Source: Juglans regia (Eukaryota; Streptophyta; Magnoliopsida; Fagales; Juglandaceae). From it: a DNA stretch of 64,000 nt. Below, piece by piece: positions 23,471-35,000 of the stretch. A program made the position numbers and the translations under genes. The DNA lies in contig NC_049901.1 in NCBI RefSeq assembly GCF_001411555.2, forward strand, positions 36,590,838-36,654,837. Direction: 5' to 3'. Below the pieces are notes generated by a model. It ran no database searches. It was not told the DNA's origin and worked only from the letters and a program-made list of their open reading frames with translations. Positions within the stretch are counted from its first letter, which is position 1; every line of letters starts with the position of its first letter.

Positions 23471-23777
23471 ATCTTATTGGTATAGTCACTAGACTAGGTG
23501 TTGCAACTGCATTTTGGACAAGGCATGTTGCTTTAAAGATATTCAGATTTATCTCTAGGGCTTCTTATGGAAACGAGTGTTTGTCACTTTTTTGATTATT
23601 TCCATACTGCACTTGCATCTCGTCAGCCTGAGTTACGTGATTGCAATTATCGGTCATGTGTCGTATGCCATGTCGGTGTACGTTCACTAGCTTGTACATG
23701 AAGGCACATTTTGAACAAGGCTTTTGGTTTTGGAATGCTTGTTTGTGTTTATGTTGTGATTAAATGCAATGCTGTCC

Positions 23778-23788
23778 AAGTGGGAGAT
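23778..23788 (+). promoter_or_regulatory. Polypurine tract of the copia element
   Basis: CAAGTGGGAGA ends immediately before the 3' LTR; AAGTGGGAGAT is a common copia polypurine tract. It primes plus-strand DNA synthesis. Confidence 0.85.
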
Positions 23789-24152
23789 TGTTGTATTTAT
23801 TTGTAAATAGTGGATTAACATTAACATTTAGTCAATTAGCCCATAATGGGATGTGCAATTTTAATAGACACATATAGTAGCCCCTACTCTCACCCCACTT
23901 GAAATAAAACTAGTCTATTGAGTTCTATTGTCTTATTGCTCTTTCTCTTCTCTCTCTTAGAGCAAGAACAAAAATCAAAGAAAATTGGTAGAAAATAGTT
24001 TTCTCCATAGCAAGAAATTTTTCCTCTCTTTTGCAGGAACCCTAAAGCTCCATGAAAAATACATCTCAAGCTATTGAATGTGTGAACTCTCAATTTTATT
24101 GAACACATGCTTTGATTATGGGAAGAGATTATCCCATCTTGTGATTCTAACA
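23789..24152 (+). repeat. 3' LTR of the copia element
   Basis: It begins TGTTGTATTTATTTG and ends GATTCTAACA. It has the same 364-bp length as the 5' LTR and roughly 90% identity by eye. Confidence 0.92.
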
Positions 24153-24157
24153 AATAA

Positions 24158-25202
24158 TCCATATGTCAGGACTCTATTACTCCCATTTCTAAGAAAGAAA
24201 AATGATCTATCAGGACTCTAAACATCCCTTAAAACTCAATAAATTATAAAAAATAATTATGAAGGTTATTACAAAAAATATAATAAAAAAATCACTAAAT
24301 AAGAGAAAAATGAATTAAGAGAAAACTAATAAAATAACAAAAGTAGAAAAAAATGATTGCCACATCAAGCAACCCAAGTGGTAGTTGCTTGAGCCTGACA
24401 GCCTCCACCAAGGGAATGACAACCCTCACAGTGCCATCAAAGCCACCCATGAGGTGGCCCAACCATCCCACACATGGGCAGCCCAATCTATGCTGCCAAA
24501 CCAAGTGGCAGCATTGGCCACCCCTTGGCTTTGGTGACCCTTGGTCTCAGAGCTGGTCATTCTCTATTTTTTTAGTTTTTTTATATATGTTTTTGAATTT
24601 TATCTTAATTAATTATGAAATGATTTACTACTTTTAAAAAGTGTTTAATAATTATTTTCTAACAATTTTCATATGGTTTCTTCATTGTATGGATTTTAGA
24701 AAATTTTAGCGTTATTTTTTAAATTTTATTTTATACATTTTTTAATTATTTATTTAAATCAAATTTTCAGAATTTTTATTTGCTTTTATTTTTTACTTTA
24801 TTTATTTTCTAAAATTTATTGATTTATTTTAATTGATTTATTTTATATTGTACTTTTTTTAAAAAAATATAACTTTTTATTGTTCATGACCTCAGGTTTT
24901 TTATTTCTGGACAAGTTCAGGACCTCATGTTGATGGGCATTCTGTGATTTTTTAAAGAGAAATGACTTGTACAAGCTCTAAATAGACAAATTTCATACAA
25001 ACTCTTGTAAAAAAATGATCCCACATTTAAAACTATAAAAAAAAAAATATTCTTTATTAGCTAGATCTACCTTTTTACAAATAACTTATATTTCTAAAGT
25101 AACATTACTCGTTTTTAAATGCTACTCTATGTAATATGACACGCTTAAAATAAATAATTTTTCTATTATAAAATATAGGATTTTGACTATAGATTTTAGG
25201 TG
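24158..25202. other. Non-coding; short GC-rich patch, then AT-rich DNA
   Basis: A GC-richer patch (24355-24560) contains repeated GTGGC/GCCAC words and open frames on both strands, as plant repeats often do. No protein family is recognisable. The remainder is AT-rich with T-runs. Confidence 0.35.
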
Positions 25203-25205
25203 TTA

Positions 25206-26153
25206 GAGCACTCTCAATGAATTATGTAAAATCCATCTATCTGTAAAATTTAAAGGATTTAGCTTAAAATGCACATCCAACTGATTATCTACTTCATTTC
25301 TATTTTACAATTTGGTACTGTGTTACCGCTACATATTGCATGACACTATTTATGAATGTAAACATTTTTTAATTAATTTCTTTGTCTTCTTGTACTCTTT
25401 TATCTACATCAAAGTTAATCTTATTTCACAAAAACCCCTCTGTGTGATTGGCGTCATCTTCCCTTCATTAGTTCTCATCGATTCCAGCAACCACGCATTC
25501 AGTTGCTTCAAATTTCAGTTCAAGAATCCTATCGTCCAGTTGCTCTTCCTTATCTGAGTGGGTTCTGGTATCTGGGTAATCTTTCCTCCGCATCCAAAGT
25601 TCACTTATGAGGTGCAAAATGAAGAGTTTGTGAAGTTGAGGGATTGCTGGAAATGGGTTTGCGATGAAACTGGTTTTGATGCATTTTGGAGTGTGAGATG
25701 AGGGTGGAATTTGCTTTGGCTGGAAATAGAGTAGGAGATGGTGCTTAGTGAGTTGGATTGGGTACGGATTTGAAGGTGATTTTGGTGGATTGGAGGAACG
25801 TAAAGTGGTGGGGTTGGGTTCAAATCGGAAGCTAGTTGATGTTGAGTTCCATATTTTTTTCAGCTTCTATTGAGGAGGTAGTGATTTCTGATTTTCGGAG
25901 AGATAAGTTAGGAGGAAGATAAATAAATAAGGGAAGATATTGTAAATATTAAAAAATATGAGAATATTATTGACAGTTAGAGAAAATATTAGAAATGAAT
26001 AAAAATATTATAAAATATAATATTTAAATGATATAAAGAAAAAATAGATAAACTGATGTATGGTATATTATAAAAGTCAGTATGGAAAATAGAAAAAATA
26101 GATTTTGATAATATATTTTAAAAGATAAGATGAAAAAGCCATTAAGAGTGCTC
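25206..26153. mobile_element. Second PIF/Harbinger-like non-autonomous element
   Basis: The left end GAGCACTCTCAATG and the reverse complement of the right end (GAGCACTCTTAATG) are inverted repeats of the same type as those at 5044 and 6930. The left flank is TTA and the right flank TAC, so the 3-bp duplication is imperfect. The centre (25430-25850) is less AT-rich and has a broken frame reading FPPHPKFTYEV and KLRDCWKWVCDETGFDAFW, possibly a captured gene piece that I cannot name. Confidence 0.55.
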
Positions 26154-26242
26154 TACATGCTAGGGTAATTGAAATTCCTTGGAAATAAGTAATATTTTTA
26201 AAGAAAAATCTATACTCATAACTTTCATCGTACTCTTATTAC

Positions 26243-27018
26243 TAAGGGTGTAATCGGTCTAGTTCGATCCGGTTTTGGACAAAATCTATGACCAAACAGG
26301 TATGTACCGGTTTTGCATTTTTCAAAATCGATTACGCACCGGTTACCCTCATAAACCGGTACTTCCGGTTTTACCGGTTTCCGGTCCGGTTTTCTGATTT
26401 TTTTAAAATGTAAGTTTCACAATTTATCATTAAAAGTTTGTTTATAAAAAAAATAAAAATTGATTTAAAAGAAACTGTTTTATACTTTTATAAATATATT
26501 AGTCTATATAATAGTATTAATATTAGACTATTGGTATAGTTATAAGTTATATATTAGTATTAGTTATAAACTATATATTTAATATTAGTATTAGTTATAA
26601 ACTTATAGTAAAAATTTGTAGTATTAATTATAAATATAACTATAGTCATTAGTCTATATTAGACTATTAGTATTAGTTATAAAATTTTAGTGATTTAGTA
26701 TTAACATTTTATGTAATAATTTATAAATTATAATAAGAAATTATTTTATATATGAATATATATAATTATATATATTATATATAAAAATTTCACATAAAAA
26801 TTATAATTATACATAATATATAAAACTTATATATATTAATATATATAATATTTTGTATAAAACTTATATATACAAGAATACAAGTATTATTATATATATA
26901 TTTTTTATCAATCGGTCCGATCCGGTTCGAAAAATTCTAAAACTGGAACCGGCTTGTTTTCACATTCTAAAAACCGATCCAGTCTGGACTGACTTTCCAG
27001 TTTGAATTTACACCCCTA
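26243..27018. mobile_element. Non-autonomous hAT-type MITE
   Basis: The left end TAAGGGTGTAATCGG and the right end (reverse complement TAGGGGTGTAAATTC) are hAT-type terminal inverted repeats. Flanking 8-mers CTTATTAC (26235-26242) and CTTACGAC (27019-27026) match at 6 of 8 positions. CCGGTT motifs crowd both ends and the middle is AT-only. It looks like an internally deleted relative of the large hAT element at 35760-41511. Confidence 0.7.
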
Positions 27019-27026
27019 CTTACGAC

Positions 27027-27480
27027 ATTATAATGAGGTAATATTATATATCAAATTTTAAATTTTTTCTTAAGAAAAATAAGTATGATTTAAGAATTAT
27101 AAAAAATATCGCACTTTACATTAGGAGTGCTAGCCGTATGGTTGCACATTACTTAAATATGATTATTGTATTACCTTAACCTCCTATATAATGGTTGACC
27201 TAAGAGGTCAAGACAATCTATTAACTTGAATTGATATATTATATCAATATATTTATATAAATATTAAAAATTATAATTTTTTATATTAAAAGGGAGAGGG
27301 GTGCGGAGTTGGGGGGTCAACCCGGCCCCGTCGCCGCATGGGTGATGTAGGGTAGCCCGCTCGCCCATGCGGGGGCGGGGCGGGTAGGGGCAGGACCCCA
27401 CTGCCCACCCTGACTTTATTTTACATAATATGATGAAACTATAATAAAAGTCTATTTGGTAATATTATTTTTTTTTTAAA
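27027..27480. other. Non-coding with a very GC-rich hairpin patch
   Basis: Positions 27293-27412 are an island of G and C in AT-rich DNA. Arms CCGCATGGG (27334-27342) and CCCATGCGG (27364-27372) form a perfect 9-bp stem. GGGGCGGGGCGGG follows at about 27371. It resembles the subterminal part of a GC-rich plant repeat; no gene. Confidence 0.4.
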
Positions 27481-27688
27481 GGCTCATTTGAATAATGAGA
27501 TGAGATAGTTTTAGATTTGTTGAATAAAATATTATTAGAATATTATTTGTTAATATTATTATTATTATTTTGAAATTTAAAAAAGTTGAATTGTTTATAT
27601 ATTTTATATAAAAATTAAAAAAAATTATAATAATGATATGAGATGAAATAAATTGAGATAAATTTTATATCTAAACTAATCCTAAGCC
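27481..27688. repeat. Tourist-like MITE copy, inverted
   Basis: It begins GGCTCATTTGAATAATGAG and ends CTAAACTAATCCTAAGCC. The core is the reverse complement of the AT-rich core in the copies at 7741, 29509 and 46289. Confidence 0.5.
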
Positions 27689-28019
27689 AAATAAATAGAT
27701 TCTTTTTAAATAAAACAAAAGAAATACAGAAATCTTTACGAAGACAACGTTAAAAACGGAAATATATATATATATATATAAAAGAAAAAATAACTTTTTA
27801 ATTATCTCCCTACTGATTTTTAAAAGAGAAATAGCTAAGCTTGGAGGCATTGTATCTCGGTCAAGACTCAAAATTATGATCCATAGTAATATTTGGCAGT
27901 CAGGGGCATAAAAGGAAGGAAATCGATCCCATCCAAAACCAAAACCAAAACCAACACCATTCTCGAGGTGTCGATTTTTTATCCCAAAACGGATGTACAC
28001 GACCCAACAACACGGCCTA

Positions 28020-28027
28020 CCACGTCA
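28020..28027 (+). promoter_or_regulatory. bZIP-type motif (TGACGTGG on the minus strand)
   Basis: CCACGTCA lies about 300 bp upstream of the TATA box of the small gene. Sequences of this kind bind plant bZIP factors and are frequent in ABA- or stress-responsive promoters. Motif match only. Confidence 0.35.
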
Positions 28028-28157
28028 TCCACCTTTCCCAATATTGCCACCACACTGACACGGCAGCTTTAATACTTCGCAAATTCCCGCCCTTTTCTCC
28101 ACACTGCTCCACGACCCAACAATACTTACTGCCACGTTACTATCCGAAATCTACTTT

Positions 28158-28166
28158 CCACGTGGC
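28158..28166 (+). promoter_or_regulatory. G-box / ABRE-like motif CCACGTGGC
   Basis: A palindromic G-box core with the ABRE extension CGTGGC lies about 155 bp upstream of the TATA box. It suggests bZIP or bHLH control of the gene at 28410. Motif match only. Confidence 0.45.
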
Positions 28167-28315
28167 ACCATCACATAACATTACACGCTGATCGGGCTGG
28201 CTAGTGTTCAACAGATCAGGATTTTTGCCTTCAACTAGAGTCTAGGACCCACTAAAAAACGCCAGATCCTTCTCCTCCACGCGCCTGTGGAAAACCGTAC
28301 CTCTCCCCAGAAAAA

Positions 28316-28325
28316 TATTTATATA
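28316..28325 (+). promoter_or_regulatory. Candidate TATA box of the gene at 28410
   Basis: TATTTATATA in a region that is otherwise C-rich. A transcription start 25-35 bp downstream would fall near 28350, after the in-frame ATGs at 28287 and 28332, which supports 28410 as the start codon. Confidence 0.5.
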
Positions 28326-28409
28326 CTCGCAATGACTTGCTTCTTCGGCAGTCGGCACCTTTTGGCAGCCTCTGCTTCTCTCGAAAGCCGTACTCTCACT
28401 GCAAGAGAA

Positions 28410-28967
28410 ATGGAGGACACGCCAAAACGGCACTGCTACGACACGGCGGCCTTAGAGGACACGGTCGGTGTGAGCGACGACCTTTTGGCTTGGCTGTCCG
28501 TGGAGGAGGACGCAGTTTCGCAGCTAATGGAGCTGTTGGAGGACGACGCGGAGAAGGGCTCGGTAAGTTCTGCCACCACCGCAGGCTCCGTGAAGGCGGC
28601 AAAGGTGAGGTTTATTGAATACCCGTACTCGTTGCCGTTGATTTTCCAGCCTTCGACGTCGTACGTCACCATCAACGGAAACGAGGAGAGCTGCGGGTCG
28701 TCGTTCTCGGAGTCGGACTCATCAGTGATGGCTAGCGTGGATATGAGGGGGATGCTAAGCATTGGGAAGCGGCTAGCTCTGTTAGGAGCGGAGGCGTTTG
28801 CGTTGGGCGAATGGAACGTGGCGGAAGGGGCGAGGGAGGCAAGCGAAGAAGAGGCGCGTGGGTGGTCTGTTGTTTCTGGGGAAGGAGAAGCAATGGACGG
28901 CTGTGATGTGTTTGAATGGGATGATAAAATGCTAGAGAGGTTTCTGGGTGAAGATTTAGAGCAGTGA
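28410..28967 (+). CDS. Uncharacterised plant protein, intronless, 185 residues
   Basis: The function is unknown to me. The frame is GC-richer than its surroundings and has no interruptions. Residues 22-46 form an acidic, leucine-rich probable helix (SDDLLAWLSVEED and QLMELLEDD). Residues 65-115 are the most family-like part: a KVRFIEYPYS stretch, TSYVTINGNEESCG and a serine/aspartate run ending SVMASVD. The C-terminus is acidic (EWDDKMLERFLGEDLEQ). There is no signal peptide, membrane span or known catalytic motif, and the acidic ends would suit a regulatory or protein-binding role. An upstream in-frame ATG at 28287 would add 41 residues but lies before the TATA box. G-box/ABRE-type motifs upstream suggest stress-linked expression (inference). 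Confidence 0.75.
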   Translation: MEDTPKRHCYDTAALEDTVGVSDDLLAWLSVEEDAVSQLMELLEDDAEKGSVSSATTAGSVKAAKVRFIEYPYSLPLIFQPSTSYVTINGNEESCGSSFSESDSSVMASVDMRGMLSIGKRLALLGAEAFALGEWNVAEGAREASEEEARGWSVVSGEGEAMDGCDVFEWDDKMLERFLGEDLEQ

Positions 28968-29071
28968 ATAGTGGGGGTTTGTAATTTCTTTACATCTTAA
29001 AAAAGAACTGTGAAATGTGAATAGAATATACGGAGAAAAGAAGGAAGAGAAGGCAAAATTGTGGGTGGTCT

Positions 29072-29098
29072 TGTGCTGTGCTGTGCTGTGCTGTGCTG
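29072..29098. repeat. TGTGC pentanucleotide microsatellite
   Basis: About five tandem copies of TGTGC lie in what is probably the 3' flank or untranslated region of the gene at 28410. A T-run follows at 29219-29237. Confidence 0.8.
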
Positions 29099-29508
29099 GG
29101 GAGAGCTCTAAGCCCACTGTTTCCTTTAGTTTTGTAAACTTACCCAGAAAGTTGAACAGGAAGGAACGAGAGAATAGTAGGAAAACACTTTATTTTCAAT
29201 TTTTTTTCAACTCTCTATTTTTTTTTTTTTTTTTTTGGCAACGATAAAGATAAAAATAGAACTAAGAAATTAACTCACGAACATTTGTTTTTCTTTTATT
29301 TTATCTTTAAAGATCTAAACTCACGGACGCGTTTTCATTTAATGGAAAAAGGGCAAAAATGAAAAAGGGATATTTCACTTTAGAAGGTGAAGAACAGTAG
29401 GTAATTAAAAGCATGCGATAGGAATGGAGAGGCTACACCTACCTACCCTATAGAGAGGTACATTTAAGTTGGTTGCTCGTCGTGTTTCTCGTGGCAAGCC
29501 TCAATTCT

Positions 29509-29709
29509 CTTAGGTTTTGTTTGGTTACTTAATTTCTCTCCTATCATTTTAATTTATTATTATAATTTTTTTAAATTTTAACATAAAATAGAATAAATAA
29601 TTTAATTTTTTTAAATTTTAAAATAATAATAATATTAAAAAATAATATTCTATTAATATTTTATCATCTCAATTCAATTCAACTCATTTTAACATTTAAA
29701 CACAACTTA
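29509..29709. repeat. Tourist-like MITE copy
   Basis: TTAGGTTTTGTTTGGTTACT at the left and AACATTTAAACACAACTTAA at the right are imperfect inverted ends. The core AAATAATAATAATATT then TATTTTATCATCTCAA matches the copy at 46289-46478 closely. Confidence 0.55.
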
Positions 29710-30089
29710 AAATTGTAACGCTTTAAAAAAGAAAAAAAAAAAAATTAGTCCCATTTTTTTTAATTCTTAAAAGAGCACTAGATGGTAATGCCTTTTTTTC
29801 TAGAGATGGGCTTATGGGTATACCTCTATACGCTATGTAATAAGAGCCAGTATTAATTAGACCCTATAAATTATAGGTTTTGAAGTAGAAACTTCGATCA
29901 CTATCTCCCTAATCCAACTGCTACGGTAGAAATTGGACCAAAATGCTCCTACTATCATTTGACGGTTTACAATTGACTGAATACACACGGGATATTTTTC
30001 AATATTGTATAAGTCCATAGATGTAAGGAGTGCAGACTTTGCTAAATGGATCCCTGACTTCACACATCCCTGGCTACTGAACAACCCTA

Positions 30090-33000
30090 GAGAGCATGGC
30101 CTAATGTCTCAGGTTCCAAACTGCATATTGGAAAAGTCGATTCTTCTATCACTTTCCTCATTTTCAGGTTTGCAAATGTTGGAAGGGCTTCATTGCATGC
30201 TCTCCAGATAAACAATTTAACAGCAAGGGCCACCCTCATCTTCCATAGTCCCTGGATCTTCTTGAAACTTCTCCCTCCATTTCAGACTCTACTTTTTTCT
30301 AATAATGGTATCCACTCTTAACAGTATATTGACCATCGGTAGAGAAATGCCAGACCAACCTATCCTCCCTTCCACCTAAACTGATGGGGATGGATTTAAT
30401 GGCTTCAATCTCCTGAGCTGAGAGCATGTCCTGCATGAGATCCTTTTTCCAACTTTTCAGCCTTGGATCAATTATATCACTAATAGATTTGCACCATACT
30501 TTAGGATCTCTAGGGGAAGTAATCTTATAGCCTGGAATGGATGGAATCCACCTATCCTCCCATATATTAATATTGTTTCCATTCCTCACCCTCCATAGTA
30601 GACTTATTTTAAGTATTGACAATCCTGCATAAATGCTTCTCCATGCATATGAAGGTTCATAACCGAGCCTTGACTCCAATTAACCCACTTGGGAGAAGTA
30701 TTTATGTTTGAAGATTCTTGAGACTAGAGAGTTGGGTTCCTGTATCATCCTCTAGCTTTGCTTTGAAAGCATTGTTAGGTTGAATCCTCGAAAGTCCCTA
30801 AAACCAAGACCCCCTTGCTCCTTTGCTGAACTGAGTTGATCCCATGTAATCCATTGGATTTTTGAAGTATCTTCATTATATCCCCACCAAAATTTCTTGA
30901 GGAGTTGGTTAAGTTTTGTGGTAATGGATGTGGGCAGTAGGAAGATTCCCATTGAGTAAGTAGGTATTGCTTGGAGCACTGCCTTAAGAAGTATCTTCTT
31001 GCCTGCTACTGAGAGATGCTTAGTCTTCCAGTTGACAACTCGAGCCCATGCTATGTCTATTAGAGAGTGGAATGCTGCAGTATTTGTTCTCCCAATCACA
31101 GCAGGCAACCCGAGGTATTTTTCAAAGGTCCCAGTGGACTTAATCCTAATTAGTTGTAGAATCTCTCTTTGTACCCCTTGGTGTGTATTCTTACTAAAGA
31201 AAATTGAAGACTTGTCTTGATGCTTGTTCATAGAGATCCAATATCTTAAGCACTCTAGAAAGTTCCTCTGATGTAGCTTGGTAGAAGAGGAGGCTGTCAT
31301 CTGCAAAGAACAGATGACTCACCTTTGTGGGGGCCTCTTCCTATGGGAACACTAGTTAGTTCACCATTCGCCTCAGCTTTATTCAGAAGGGCATAAAGGG
31401 CTTAAGCACACATTATGAAAATGTAGGGAGAGAGGGGATCCCCGTGTCGACTGCCCCTTGTTGGAAAAAAATTCTGTTGGGATTCTCCATTAACTAATAT
31501 TGAGTAGGATACTGAGTTTAAGCAGTTTTGGATCAGGGTGACCCAATGTTGGGGAAAACCAATTTTCTTCATCACAGCCTCCACAAACAGTCACTCAATC
31601 CTATCATAAGCTTTGCTCATGTCTAATTTAAGAGCCATGAATCCTTTTTTCCCCTTCATCCTTGAAGTCATCGAGTGTAGGACCTCATAAGCAACTAAAG
31701 TATTGTCTGAGATAAGTCTCACAGGTACAAAAGTGCTTTGATTAACTGAGATGAGGTCTGGGAGGACACCTTTCAATTTGTTTGCCAGAATTTTTTACAC
31801 TATCTTGTACAATACATTACAAAGACTGATGGGCCTTAACTCAGTCACCTTTTGGGGGTTCTTAACTTTTGGTATAAGGGATATGAAGGTATCATTCACC
31901 TCAGTAAGAGATCCCTCATGATTCAAAGTTTGAAGCACAAATCTGCATACCTCACCACCCACCACCTCCTAGTGTTTCTGATAGAACTAAGCAGGAAAAC
32001 CATCGGGTCGAGGTGATCCCAAAGGGTTCATCTGGAAAACAGCTACTTTAACCTCCTCAGTTGTGAACTCCTTCATAAGGGTTGGGGACATCTCAGTAGT
32101 TAATTTTGGACAAAGAGCCTGTAAGCAACTCTCAATATTAGTTGGCAAGGATGTAGTGAAAAGTGTAGAAAAAGAACCTGTTAGCAAATCACCAATGTCA
32201 CTCTACTCTTAAGCTATTCTCCCATCAGTATTTTCAATACACTTAATGGAGTTAACTTTCCTCCTTTGGCTAGCTTGCATATGGAAATATTGTGTATTTT
32301 TGTCCCCATTCCTCAGCCAATGCTGTTTGGCCCGCTGTCTCCATTTCATGTCTACTTTTGCTTGTGATACTTCAACTCTCCTTTGAAGTTTCTGCAATTT
32401 GGACCATGTGGGATCCATCACCAGTGTCTTGCAAATGGCTAATACTAGCCAAATCTCGAGAGATGTCCCTTTGGTCTTGTTGTATAGTCTTTTGTTTCCA
32501 AGATATCAACCCCCTTTTACATTGTTCAAGTTTAGACCTTATCATCCCTGCCTTTATAGTTCCCTCCGCCACCTTGCTCCAAACTTCCTTCACAATACCA
32601 CCACACTCCTCCTTCAGCTCCCATGCAGCTTCATATCTAAACACTCTATTTCTCCTCCCTCTTCCATACTCCAGGTTTTGCATGCAAATATGAAGAGGGG
32701 AATGATCAGATTTTACAGCAGCCATTGCATTGCATAAAGCATAATTAAACATGTCATTCCATGTTTTATTAGCCATAGTTGTGTCAATTTTCTCCTTAGT
32801 GAAACCCTTGCCACTTCTATTGTTCGACCAAGTGAATTTATGACCTTTGGAGTGAATGTCATAAAGGCTACAATGATCAAGAGCTTATCTAAAATTCTCA
32901 ATTTGTCTGTAGGGTCTACTGGCCCCCCTATCTTTTCCTTTTGATGTATTATTTCATTGAAGTCACCTGCACACAGCCAAGCTATAGGAAGGCTAGTTTA

Positions 33001-33382
33001 AGCATCTTGAGAAGCTCCCAACTGCTGCTTCTTTTCATTGTGTCTGGGTGACCATAGAAACCAGTGAATTGCCAATGGGGTTTCCTCCACCTTCTTCGAT
33101 TAAAGCATTGATGTGCCATCTAGAATAGCTAGTGATTCTAACCTGCCAGCCTTCCTTCCAAAGTATAGCAATGCCACCACTTGATCCTATACTATCCACA
33201 GCTAAACAACTATCAAACTTCAAAGACCTTCGCACCTCCTCCATTCTAGTATTGTTATACTTAGTTTCCATAAGGAAAATTAAGTTTGGGCACTTCTCCT
33301 TAGTTAATTTCAGGATCCAAATTGTCCGAGGGTTCCCAAGCCCTCGGCAATTCCAAACTAGAAGACTCATTGGTGTTGGCAA
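30090..33382 (-). pseudogene. LINE-A ORF2 remnant (endonuclease, reverse transcriptase, zf-RVT)
   Basis: Endonuclease starts at 33382 (LLVWNCRGLGNPRT, then FLMETK). Reverse transcriptase spans about 32200-31000, with [34 protein letters not shown] and GDPLSPYIFIMCA. The YADD-type active site region is broken around 31310. FEKYLGLPAVIGR and KTKHLSVAGKKILLKAVLQA follow, then WRVRNGNNINIWEDRWIP and, frame-shifted, a zf-RVT part (KLFIWRACNEALPT) at about 30120-30230. More than six stops or frame changes occur. Confidence 0.85.
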
Positions 33383-33606
33383 GGCTGGAAAACAGCAACT
33401 GCCTTAGGAATTTGGTTCTCGATACCTTCTTCACAAAACTTGTGTTTCTTGGGACTAGGTTGACCTTCCTTATCATTTCTTAAGCCCCTCCTTTTACTCT
33501 TTTGACTTTGTTGGGAGTTGGTGATATCAAGCAGATTCCCACTCAAAAGAATCTTGCTTCTAGCCTTTCTTTTCCATTTTTTAAGTTTGGGGACCCCATC
33601 ATTCAT

Positions 33607-34904
33607 GGCTGTGACAGGGGAGCAACCATAGGAGCCGCCATATTGGAATAACTCCCCTTGGCATTGTCTGGCCCATCCTCAGTCAGCGGCACCTCATTAT
33701 TGTTGCTATTAATGTGATGCCCACTAGGCATTGATAACACGGTTTGGCTTTTGGAGTTGTCCAAACTATTCATATGGGTCTAAACCCCTTTGGTGACTAG
33801 TATCATTGACATCAGTCTTAGCAGCCTCATATTGAGACAAGTTTGGCTCATTAATGGAAGTCCCCACACTTCCATCACCAGGGTTGGGGGGCCTTGTCAC
33901 ATTTTGGTTCCAACTGTTTTGTTTGTCAGTGCTGGGGGTAAAACCTGTGTTATTTCTAGAATCAGTATTAAAGGCCCTCCTTGATGACACCTCCTTCATC
34001 TCATCTATTTTTCCTCCCTTCATTTCTTGCTTACCAGCAGCAACTCCACCTTGTCTAACCTCCTCTTCCTCAGCCCGCTGCCCCTTCGCATTATTGTGTC
34101 CGGTGGAACCACCATATTTACGGCTATCAAACATGTTAGTATTCATTGGTTGTGCTCTTAGCCAGGGTCCAAACCGCATGGACTTCTGTTCCTCATGATG
34201 CTGATCAAACCTTGGCCTCGAGCATGTCGTCCCTTTATTGTATAATACTCCACAATGGAAGCAAAAGTCTTGAAGCCTCTCATATTTGAGGGATATCCAG
34301 TATTGCTGCTCCTCAAACTCCAACCACTTCCCCCTTAATAGAGGCTTTTGAATATCTACTGCCACCCTTACACGTATCTTCCCCACACAGATTCATCAGA
34401 CTCAACATCCACCCTTATTACATGTCCAAGAGAGGCTCCAAAAAGTTCTCCTATTTCTTCAGTCATCGTTGCCAGGGATAGGTTGTGGCATTGAACCCAG
34501 AAAGGTTCATAACAGAACTGTAAGGCATTAAGTGAAACCTTCTCATCTACCTCTTGTAATGCTATTAAGTTCCTGTCAAAAAACCATGGTCTTCCACTTA
34601 AAACTTTATCTTTATCTTATGCTTGCTGAAACTCTATTAGGAAAACTTGGTCACTTAGGTCCTTGAAACGCACTCATCCCTGAAGCCTCCAAACCTGGGA
34701 TATAGTCATTCTAAAAGCTTCGTTGTTGACCCCTTTCTCAGGAAGAACCTTACCAATGATACATAGCTTCCCCTGTGTATTTCCCACCTTGGTTCCCTTG
34801 GATTTTATTTGCATTACAGAGTTTTCCTCCTTTGATAGATGGAGCCGTTCCCATCTCTTTGTTAGATCTTCCTCAACCATGTTCACAGAAACCCCCACAC
34901 CCAC
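33607..34904 (-). pseudogene. LINE-A ORF1 remnant (DUF4283-like and CCHC zinc knuckle)
   Basis: It begins at the ATG at 34904 (MGVGVSVNMVEEDLTKRWERL). The DUF4283-like RNA-binding region follows (DQVFLIEFQ, GRPWFFDRNLIALQ, FWVQCHNLSLATMTEEIG), then the zinc knuckle YERLQDFCFHCGVLYNKGTTC and a low-complexity polar tail. Stops lie near 34674, 34616 and 34386, and another frame end at 33766. The protein would coat the element RNA. Confidence 0.75.
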
Positions 34905-35000
34905 ACAGCCAGTGAGACCAAGCCCTGTGTCGAAGAAACAACGGCACTAAAAACCCTACTTAGTCTCGAGAGAAAATAGAGAAAAAGAAGGACTCCCTAT

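Larger units (their letters stand above)
17696..24152 (+). mobile_element. Ty1/copia LTR retrotransposon, complete but decayed
   Basis: Two 364-bp LTRs flank a tRNA-iMet primer site, gag, protease, integrase, reverse transcriptase and RNase H in the copia order, then a purine tract. A perfect 5-bp target duplication AATAA lies at 17691-17695 and 24153-24157. By eye the LTRs differ at about 35 positions, so the insertion is old. Stops and frameshifts occur in every domain, and the element cannot encode a working polyprotein. Confidence 0.92.
29880..35000 (-). mobile_element. LINE (L1 type) retrotransposon A, decayed
   Basis: Both LINE reading frames are recognisable on the minus strand: ORF1 with a nucleic-acid-binding domain and zinc knuckle, then ORF2 with endonuclease, reverse transcriptase and the C-terminal zf-RVT region. 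The 5' leader begins near 35000. The 3' end is unclear: no RNase H domain or poly-A tail is visible, so the end near 29880 is approximate and the element may be 3'-truncated or eroded. Several stops make it inactive. Confidence 0.82.

Noticed and set aside
24353..24637. 94-codon frame
   Set aside because: It ends in AT-rich low-complexity sequence and is mirrored by an open minus frame; no family similarity.
28287..28409. Upstream in-frame start for the small gene
   Set aside because: It lies before the TATA box and would place the start codon outside the predicted transcript.
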